From: Pontederia crassipes
Taxonomy: Eukaryota; Streptophyta; Magnoliopsida; Commelinales; Pontederiaceae
Assembly (NCBI GenBank): GCA_030549335.1
Contig: CM060193.1
Location: 49,360,489-49,424,488, forward strand
Direction: 5' to 3'
Length of the DNA: 64,000 bases
The position numbers were made by a program, and so were the translations under genes. Under the pieces are notes generated by a model. It did no database searches and was not told the DNA's origin. It saw only the letters and a list, made by a program, of their open reading frames with translations. Below are positions 56,631 to 64,000 of the stretch, in pieces. Each line of letters opens with the position of its first letter. The first letter of the stretch is position 1.

Positions 56631-58336
56631 ATATATATTCATAGTTTCAAATGGAACCTTTTTATGTGGTGAGATTGATGGGCCCACTCGAGAATGAATT
56701 TATGGCTCCAGAATATATAGTAAACAACACACTTAAAGAAAAAAATGGTGTAAATACATATAGCGGCTATATCATTTTTGTTTGATTAAGTAAATTAAAC
56801 AATTTTATATCTTTAAACCCATCATACAATTTCACAAGAGAACTTAAAAAGTCATCATCGAATGATTTCACAATTCCTCGTATTAATAACGTATCAATCG
56901 CAATAATTGAATAGTGATAGTATTATATTTGTCAGTAAATAAATATTGAGCACTTCAATTTTTAGGAAAAATATGTAATTGAATTAATTAACTCATATCA
57001 TATGGTGATATGGATGGGGATAAAAGTTTAGGTCCAGGAAAGGTAGGAAGTTTAGTTGTTTGGTACGAGACATAATATAGACAAATTATTAGTTATTTTA
57101 TTTAAAATTATTACGATTCACCGTATTATCTCTTTTGACTATAACTGATTATTAATAATTTTAATTACTTTGGTAATATTAATTATCACCTCACTGATAA
57201 TAGAGATAACACGTAGGGAAAGTGATTTTTCATATTATCAGTTGCTTGATATGCATTTTGACAAAATATTCATTTCATCATTTTTTTAATTTTAAATATT
57301 TTATTAGTAAATCAATATCATTTAACTGCATCTTTTTATTAATTGAAATACTTTATAATTAACCCTTGATTTTGTCTCTTCTTATTTTATTTATCTTCAT
57401 TTTTTCTATTTTTGACTTTGTTTATTTACAATATGATGAAAATGTAAAATAATTTTAGGAGTATTTTGACAATTTGCTCTTTAATTATTTTATTTATTGT
57501 TTATATTATCAATACCTACCAAACACTATATTGTGATATTATCGATAACTTAAATAATAATAATTTATTGAAGTAGTGCTTTAAATTATCGAGAATGCAC
57601 CAAATGGTCCCTAACTATTTTCAATTCCTAATTAAGATTTACATATAAAAATAATTGCTTATTAACAAAAATTTAGATAATAAAATTTGTGGCAAGGGTT
57701 TACCTCCGTTGCATCTTTGTTGTGCGGGTCAAAAAATCATTTTTATTTTCTCTACTAAGAAAAAAACATATGGAACTCATGGAGATTCGTGCGTGCTCAA
57801 TGATTCGAGCGTTTGATTCTATGGACCGCCCACAGGCTTCAGAAGCTAAAATAAAAAATAGGGGTTTAATTTTGAGAAAAAGAAACCCGGTTTTACACCG
57901 GTCAATTGAAACCATATGGAATGTGGACAATTGGTTCTCAAATTTGGTATTTAAATTGGCTAGACGTTAATTCGGAGTCACACGTCAAGATGACAAAAAA
58001 TTTATAGTCAAGGCACTTCGTAGGAGTGAGAAAGTGACCTAAATGCTAGGACCCTTGGTCTTTTGAAGTTTATATATGATTACTATCATTTCGAAACTTA
58101 CCAAATGTTTCTGAATTTTGAAATTTGATGCATATGATTCTTAATGTTATAACTTATGATTCAATAAAAAAATTATGTTGTAATATTTTTGTATAATATT
58201 CATAATGTATTATTTTCTTATTCTCGGGTAGAACATAATGAAAATTTTCTTATTGATGCACAACGAATTAGTAGCAAGGAAGCATTAAGAACATAAATAA
58301 ATGTACATACACTAACATTAAAGCAACCCTAAATCA
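56631..58336. other. AT-rich intergenic, nothing recognised
   Basis: A less AT-rich stretch at 57690-57970 holds overlapping frames on both strands without known motifs. Nothing else is supported. Confidence 0.45.
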
Positions 58337-59503
58337 TGGTTAGATAAAGTAGTCACACTTTAGCGTCGTCATAGCGCCACATAAATGAGACTCCGGCATA
58401 GATGTTATCGTCGCGATGGTGCCAACTCCAATCATGACGCTAGCAATGTCATGCACTATTGTGACGCTAGCAACATCATGCACTATTGTGACTCTACAAT
58501 GGCAATATAAGTTGCATTGCAAAAGGCGTTTGGTATCGTTACATCGACATTAACACGACTCTAAATGAGCAAACACCCTTTTGACGTCAAGGTGATGGTA
58601 CACTATCACGCTATTTTGACGCCAATGTGATGCAAACTTTATCTTTACCATAGTTTCCTCATCATTTGTGATGCTAAGTTGACCTAATGTGTCGCTAAAA
58701 CACAATGCTATTTAGGAACCCATGTGGCGCTAACTTGTGACGCTATTGTAGCGTTGATTTCATGTCGTATCAATAGGAGATAGCGCCACCGTGGTGATGC
58801 TAAGACGGCGCTAAATTGTTGTGACACTAATGAGATGCTATTTACTATATGATTTGCTCTATTCTTCCCTTCTCTCCTCGTACAATTTACAATGCATCTA
58901 TATAATGCATTTTGCACATTCATCACAATATATGGTTAGACAAAGTAGTCACACTTTAGCATCGTCACAGCGCCACATAAATGAGATGCCAGCATAGATG
59001 TTATCGTCGCGATGGTGCCAACGCCAATTATGACGCTAGCAATGTCGTGCACTATTGTGACTCTACAATGGCAATATAATTTGCATTGCGAAAGGCGTTT
59101 GGCATTGCTACATCGACATTAACACGATGCTAAATGAGCAAACGCCCTTTTGACATCAATGTGATACTACACTATTATGCTATTTTGACGCTAATGTGAT
59201 GCAAACTTTATCTTTACCATAGTTTCCTTGTTGTCGTTTGTGACGCTAAGTTGACTTAATGTGTCGCTAAAACACAATGCTATTTAGGAACCCATGTGGC
59301 GCTAACTTGCGATGCTATTGTAGCGTTGATTTCATGTTGTATCCATAGGAGATAGCATCGCCGTGGTGATGCTAAGACGACGCTAAATTGTTGTGACACT
59401 AATGAGACGTTATTTACGATATGTTTTGCTTTATTCTTCCCTTCCCTCCACATACAATTTATAATGCATCTATATAATGGATTTTACACATTCATCACAA
59501 TTT
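58337..59503. repeat. Tandem duplication (596 and about 571 bp) of CACTA-type subterminal repeats
   Basis: The sequence starting 'tggttagataaagtagtcac' at 58337 starts again at 58933 and runs in parallel to about 59503. The first unit has an additional short internal duplication at 58434-58495 ('tgacgctagcaa', then 'catgcactattg'), which explains the length difference. Both units are dense in GTGACGCTAA / TTAGCGTCAC and GCGCCAC motifs in both orientations. The same motifs occur at 61490-61907, which ends in a CACTA terminus, so the block is probably the subterminal region of that family. Confidence 0.85.
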
Positions 59504-60140
59504 AGGGTAACGTCCAAATAGTTTCAATGCATCTATTTTTTTTGACTTTTTTTTAGTTGTAGTGCATCAATCAGACCTTTTTAAGTTTTAGTACACCTAT
59601 TACAGCCCTATAATCTTCTCTCATTGAATAGTGATTAGATTCTGCCTTCCCCTTTCAATTCTCTTGAGACAATATAAATTTTGTATATTTTTTGACAAAT
59701 TTTTTTTTCTGATTTTTAATTTTATTTTATTTTCATCATAGACTCATAGAATAATAATTAGATTATATTTTTTTATATTCTAATATCATAATTCATTTGT
59801 TCCCTTTGTGCAAGGTATTTAAATTTCATTTTTTTTTATTTTTTGTGATTGCGCCATTTATAAAAAAAATTATCTTTATACAATAATTTTATTTAATTTT
59901 TTTAAATAATTACCTATTTATGTTATTAACTTATGATACATCATTTGTATTAATCAATTATGTTATTACCCTTTTATATATGGGGATATTAATTAAATAA
60001 TTTTAACACTCTCCATTAATTGTAAAAGTATTTTTCTTTTGAAATATTTTGTTTTATTATAAATTATGGCTATAATTTATAATCAATTTTTTTACACCTT
60101 CAATAAATCTTAATTAGAATATATAAATTCGTTAATTATT
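59504..60140. other. AT-rich intergenic, nothing recognised
   Basis: Long A/T runs, no supported feature. Confidence 0.5.
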
Positions 60141-60143
60141 TTA

Positions 60144-60610
60144 TCACTCGAACATTAATGTATTGGCAGTGAACCCACTAAAATTGATGTCATTCCTAAC
60201 ATTCGATGACAATGTATGTGATTCTTCATCTTGTGGGATCTGGGTTAGTAGTTGGATGATGGCATGAACAGTTTGCAAGATCAGAGTTAAATGTTGAGAA
60301 CATTTATTCAAGGTAACTCTCATGACGTTGTCCAACGTTAGCTCAGGTGCGGTAGATTATCTCAAAGTAGATGGACCGTCTAGATATCCTTCGCTCCTCT
60401 TGGAAACCTGAGCAGTTATTCTAGGCCCCTCAGGTATTCTTCTTATGTGGTGCCGGCCATCTCTTCCCAAAATAGCAATGTCCTTTGCAAAATGGATAAA
60501 TTATATAAAATCATATAAAAATATGAATTATTTTTTAGATACATTACTTGTGGCTAAGTATTAGGATAATCTTCATACTTCTCGGGCATTTTTTCATTAT
60601 ACGTATCCTA
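60144..60610 (-). pseudogene. Possible plant transposase-type (En/Spm-associated) fragment
   Basis: Minus-strand reading gives pieces such as KMPEKYED, then FAKDIAILGRDGRHHIRRIP, then VMRVTLNKCSQHLTLILQTV followed by a Q-rich helix. The order is loosely like the C-terminal part of plant 'transposase 24'-type proteins found in CACTA elements, and the CACTA context supports it. The match is weak, the frames are broken, and it could be unrelated sequence. Confidence 0.25.
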
Positions 60611-60657
60611 AAAAAAATTAAACATTGCAAATTTGAGAAATTATTTACACTAATGGA

Positions 60658-61056
60658 TAAATTTTAACAAATGTACATAAATTTGTGTTAGCTAATTATA
60701 TCAATATATATATAGCTATATTGTATAGAGGTATATGTATATACATAATATATTGTACAATGTTACATAATATACATAATATATATACATGTATATGCAT
60801 ATGCATTTGTATATGTGTATGTATATGTATACATATATGTGTGTATGTATGTATGTATGTATGTATGTATGTATGTATGTATGTATGTATGTATGTATGT
60901 ATGTATATGCATACGTATATGTTATGTATAACATATATATGCATTTACATTGTACATAATATATTGACATATATATGTATATACATGTAGGTATAGAAAT
61001 TGTGTACTATGTTATACATAACATTAATAAATGTGTATTTAAATTTAAATTACCTA
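60658..61056. repeat. Inverted repeat A (partner at 63204-63545)
   Basis: The end 'attttaacaaatgtacataa' pairs with 'ttatgtacatttgttaaaat' on the right. The other end 'ttatacataacattaataaa' pairs with 'tttattaatgttatgtataa'. Identity is high outside the central microsatellite. The frames over it, rich in Tyr/Ile/Val, are repeat translations. Confidence 0.9.
60842..60905. repeat. (TATG)n microsatellite
   Basis: About 15 tetranucleotide units inside inverted repeat A. Confidence 0.95.
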
Positions 61057-61240
61057 ATTATATCAATATATGTATAATATATCTATGTTTTTGTATATAT
61101 ACAAATATATAAAAATCATAGTTAAATTAGCATTCTTTCTTTCTATATATGTATATATTTGTTCAATCTTTCTATTCATAATCACATGATTTAACAAAAG
61201 AAATCATACATGTGTAGGATGATATGATACATGTTTATCT

Positions 61241-61260
61241 AATATATATATATATATATA
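61241..61260. repeat. (TA)n microsatellite abutting repeat B
   Basis: About 10 TA units directly before GGATTAATGTACC at 61261. Confidence 0.9.
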
Positions 61261-61420
61261 GGATTAATGTACCTCCATAGTACCTTCCGCTCTGGAGGGA
61301 TGCTGAGCACATTTCAACCATTGATCCATTTATCAATGAATTTCCATATACGTATATGTGTGCATTTGTATGTACATACATACATGTATACTTTTATTCT
61401 TATACTTCTATAAATATAAT
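61261..61420. repeat. Inverted repeat B (partner at 63577-63736), end of the (TA)n-seated transposon family
   Basis: GGATTAATGTACCTCC here pairs with the same sequence on the minus strand at 63736. Similarity extends through 'gatgctgagcacatttcaa' and 'gtgcatttgtatgtacatac' for about 160 bp. Confidence 0.88.
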
Positions 61421-61479
61421 TATAATTAATAATAAATTAATTAATTAAAGTTTAGTATAGGTAGTATATATGCATACTT

Positions 61480-61907
61480 TGGGACAATGGCACCACATTA
61501 GAGTCACATTAGTGATGAAATGACATTAGCGCCACGTTAGTTTCCTATTAGCGACCCAAGATCTTGTGGCACAAAATTTTGTGCCGCATTGGCGATGAAA
61601 ATGCGGCAGCATTAAGTAAGTCAATTCAGCGTCGTAGGTTATTGACGCCAATATAACGCTATTGTTTATTGTGCATTTTCATGTTCGCACGCACTAATAG
61701 TGTCACGGTAGCATCTAAAAGGTGCCTAGTTGGCGTCCACGTGTTATAACACGAAAGCGATGCTAATTCGAGGCAAATGAGAGGCCATTGGTGTCTCTTG
61801 TTTGTCGACGATATGGTGTCACGGTTTTATTATTATTGCTATCGATTTATCGTTGCATGTTTTGAGATGCTAAATTGGGTTTGCTAGTCAATAGATTTCT
61901 TGTAGTG
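61480..61907. mobile_element. CACTA element end (family with GTGACGCTAA subterminal repeats)
   Basis: The last bases, on the minus strand, read CACTACAAGAAATCTATTG, a CACTA terminus. Inward, the sequence is filled with 'gcgcca', 'gtggcg' and 'gacgccaat' motifs in both orientations, like those in 58337-59503. The opposite terminus was not found, so start and size of the element are unknown. A related inverted piece lies at 63741-64000. Confidence 0.7.
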
Positions 61908-63194
61908 ATAAAAGGTAAGAAATATCTTTTAAAAGAATTATAATTTTTTGTATCCTAATCCTACAATAGTAATACGAGAAAGAAAGATAAAAAAGAAAAA
62001 ATACTAATAAAATAATCCATCAGAGTGTCTACATTTTTTTAATAAATGTGTCATAAAGTTAACTTATATATAGATATAAAGGAGTGTAATTTAAATTCTA
62101 GAAATGACAATAAAAACGCTCACAAAATATTATGTATTCCGAATAGCTTGTATAGTTTTCGCATAAATTAGATTGGTAGAAATTTGATAGCATTTCAACT
62201 ATCAAAATTAACGCCGAATAAGTATAAATAATTCACAATTTTTTTATATAATATCTTATGTCACTTTCACATTATTTAATGACCTTTTGTAAGGTTAAAC
62301 TAATATGCATCCATGCAATATGATTAAATACAATTTGTAACTAATAAATTTAATTGGCATGTGCAGGCTGTTAAATAATTTGTAGTCAATCTAATAGTTG
62401 GGTATTTGGATCGATTTTTTATTTAAAACAATATTCAATATTTTTTAGATAATTTGGAAATTGATAAAATTGTTCTAAAACTATTTTGAAAAAGGAAAAA
62501 AACATCATCTTGCGGATCAAGCTTTCAAGTGACTTTTTGGGCTCGTACTTCATAATGATAATATTTTTTAAAATTTAGAAAATTAAATTAATCTTATAAA
62601 TAAAATATAAACTTTAACTCCAAAAATTTAAGTATATTAACGAAGAGTTTCATAATGTAATAACAGAATATTAAATTATACAATATTATTTTGTTTCAAT
62701 AATAGAAAATAATGTTTTCGTAACTGATCATATAAATAAAAGTAACCATAAGATCTAATTGAGATTATAATTTTTAAAATTTCAGCTTAATCTTTTTTGG
62801 ACTTAATGATTTTTCAGTTGGTCGGGTTTTCTTAAATCCCTACTGATCATGGTCATTAAATTAATATAGAAAACCCGACCAATTGAATAATTAAATCCTT
62901 CCACGAAATGATGCATTGAATTTTTTTAACTGAGCTATTTCAGTTTCATAATTCCATTAAATAATTTTATTTTTAAACTACTTTTACTCACTTATTTATT
63001 CCCTCTTACTATCAATTACCTCTTCCAAATTATTAGAGAAATAAATTCCATTTTATTCTGTCTTCAATTGCATTTTAACTTTCCTTTCTTTTTTTTTTTA
63101 AAAAAATCATCCAACTGTAATTTTACATTTTTGTGATCAACTGAAAAATAAAATAAAAAATGAACACTTAAAATATTAACCAAAAGAAAAAAAA
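61908..63194. other. AT-rich intergenic, nothing coding recognised
   Basis: No gene is supported. It contains one short perfect-arm hairpin (62811-62888) listed separately. Confidence 0.5.
62811..62888. repeat. Short hairpin, 78 nt
   Basis: 'cagttggtcgggttttct' is followed 34 nt later by 'agaaaacccgaccaattg', giving arms of about 19 bp with one mismatch around a loop containing TGATCA. Confidence 0.8.
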
Positions 63195-63203
63195 ATAGTC
63201 AAG

Positions 63204-63345
63204 GCACATTTAAATTTAAATTTAAATACCCATTTATTAATGTTATGTATAACATAGTACATTTAATTTCTATACCTACATGTATATACATATATATGGC
63301 AATATATTATGTACAATATAAATGTATATATATGTTATACATAAC

Positions 63346-63409
<64 letters not shown>

Positions 63410-63545
63410 ACACACACATACGTAGACATATACATATACATATGCATATACATGAACATAGTATACATATACTTCTATACAATATAGCTATATATAGTGA
63501 TATAATTAGCTAATGCAAATTTATGTACATTTGTTAAAATTTATG
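63204..63545. repeat. Inverted repeat A' with (TA)n(TG)n microsatellite
   Basis: Minus-strand partner of 60658-61056. The central microsatellite (about 63358-63420) is TA/TG/CA-type here instead of TATG. Confidence 0.9.
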
Positions 63546-63576
63546 CTAACTATTCGTAGAGTTTTGGTAAGTCTCA

Positions 63577-63736
63577 TCACATATTTATAGAAGTATAAGA
63601 ATAAAAATACATGTATGTATGTACATACAAATGCACACATATATGTATCTGGGAATTCATTGATAAGTGGATCAATAGTTGAGATGCACTCAGCATTCCT
63701 CCAAAGCGGAAGGCGTTTTGGAGGTACATTAATCCC
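63577..63736. repeat. Inverted repeat B'
   Basis: Minus-strand partner of 61261-61420, ending in 'ggtacattaatccc'. Unlike B, it is not flanked by (TA)n. Confidence 0.88.
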
Positions 63737-63740
63737 TTCA

Positions 63741-64000
63741 AAACAGGCAACGATAAATCGATAGCAATAGTAATGAAATAGCAACACCACGACACCATAT
63801 CGTCGACACACAAGAGACGCCAATGACCTCTCAGTTGCCTCAAATTAGTGTCGCTTTCGCGTTACAACATGTGGATGCCAACTAGGCACCTTCTAGATGC
63901 TACCATAACACTATTAATGCATGCAAACATGAAAATGTGCATTAAACAATAGCGTTACGTTGGCGTCAACAACATGCGACACTGAATTGACTTACTTAGT
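63741..64000. mobile_element. CACTA-family piece C', truncated by repeat B'
   Basis: The minus strand of this block parallels 61590-61865 ('gcctagttggcatccac', 'gtcgacgatatggtgtc', 'gctatcgatttatcgttgcc'). It breaks off at about 63741 where the B' sequence begins, short of the CACTA terminus, and runs off the right edge of the window. Confidence 0.75.

Noticed and set aside
59540-59570. TTGTAGTG that could be another CACTA terminus
   Set aside because: The inward sequence has no subterminal repeats of any CACTA family seen here and no partner terminus.
60685-60990. Tyr/Ile/Val/Cys-rich frames on both strands
   Set aside because: Translation of the (TATG)n array and flanking palindromic AT-rich repeats; the same applies at 63245-63513.

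Overview
This window looks like nuclear DNA of a flowering plant, most likely a monocot and probably not a grass. One intronless host gene is very GC-rich, the second host gene is AT-rich with many introns, and the rest is AT-rich intergenic DNA packed with nested plant transposons (CACTA, Mutator-like, L1-type LINEs, Ty3/Gypsy fossils and microsatellite-associated MITEs). The species assignment is inference; nothing in the sequence names the organism.

Two host genes are supported. The first is an intronless minus-strand gene (19491-20789) for a 432-residue plant-specific protein of the DUF1645 / serine-arginine-repetitive-matrix-like type, with a TATA box upstream. The second is a minus-strand gene of at least 11 coding exons (35077-41897, plus a probable 5' UTR intron) for a 1232-residue JmjN-JmjC-C5HC2-FYRN-FYRC histone H3K4 demethylase of the JMJ16/JMJ703 type. 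All exon joins keep phase. One intron uses a GC-AG splice pair, one is a 75-nt in-frame intron, and one carries a 550-bp transposon.

Layout. 1-8.1 kb: an LTR-like fossil split by a 2.9-kb CACTA element, a LINE RNase H remnant, an old CACTA end, and a 1.6-kb CACTA element with a TAT target duplication. 8.6-13.9 kb: a decayed L1-type LINE with an internal tandem duplication and a Mutator-like element carrying a GC-rich fragment inserted in its RNase H part. 14.1-15.9 kb: a second, inverted copy of the 1.6-kb CACTA family. 15.9-19.5 kb: low-repeat DNA with no recognisable gene. 19.5-21 kb: the DUF1645-like gene. 21-27 kb: AT-rich DNA with a 478-bp Mutator-like MITE and a near-perfect inverted repeat with 280-bp arms. 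27-33 kb: a second LINE remnant, nested terminal-inverted-repeat elements, a 33-G run and long dinucleotide arrays. 35-43 kb: the demethylase gene. 45.2-47.3 kb: a 2.1-kb element with about 370-bp terminal inverted repeats. 49.9-54.2 kb: a broken Ty3/Gypsy element with another LTR-like piece nested in it. 55.3-56.6 kb: two elements of a family sitting in (TA)n arrays, one with a fragment resembling the N-terminus of an NLR gene. 58.3-64 kb: CACTA-type subterminal repeats, a 596-bp tandem duplication, and three inverted-repeat pairs in an order best explained by inversion.

The two host genes show no sign of working together. I did not find a clear new biological system. The strongest unusual signals are the palindromic subterminal arrays with GATCC-rich cores in the CACTA elements, the large hairpin at 26 kb, the (TA)n-seated transposon family, the rearranged inverted repeats at 60-64 kb, and the unusual introns of the demethylase gene.
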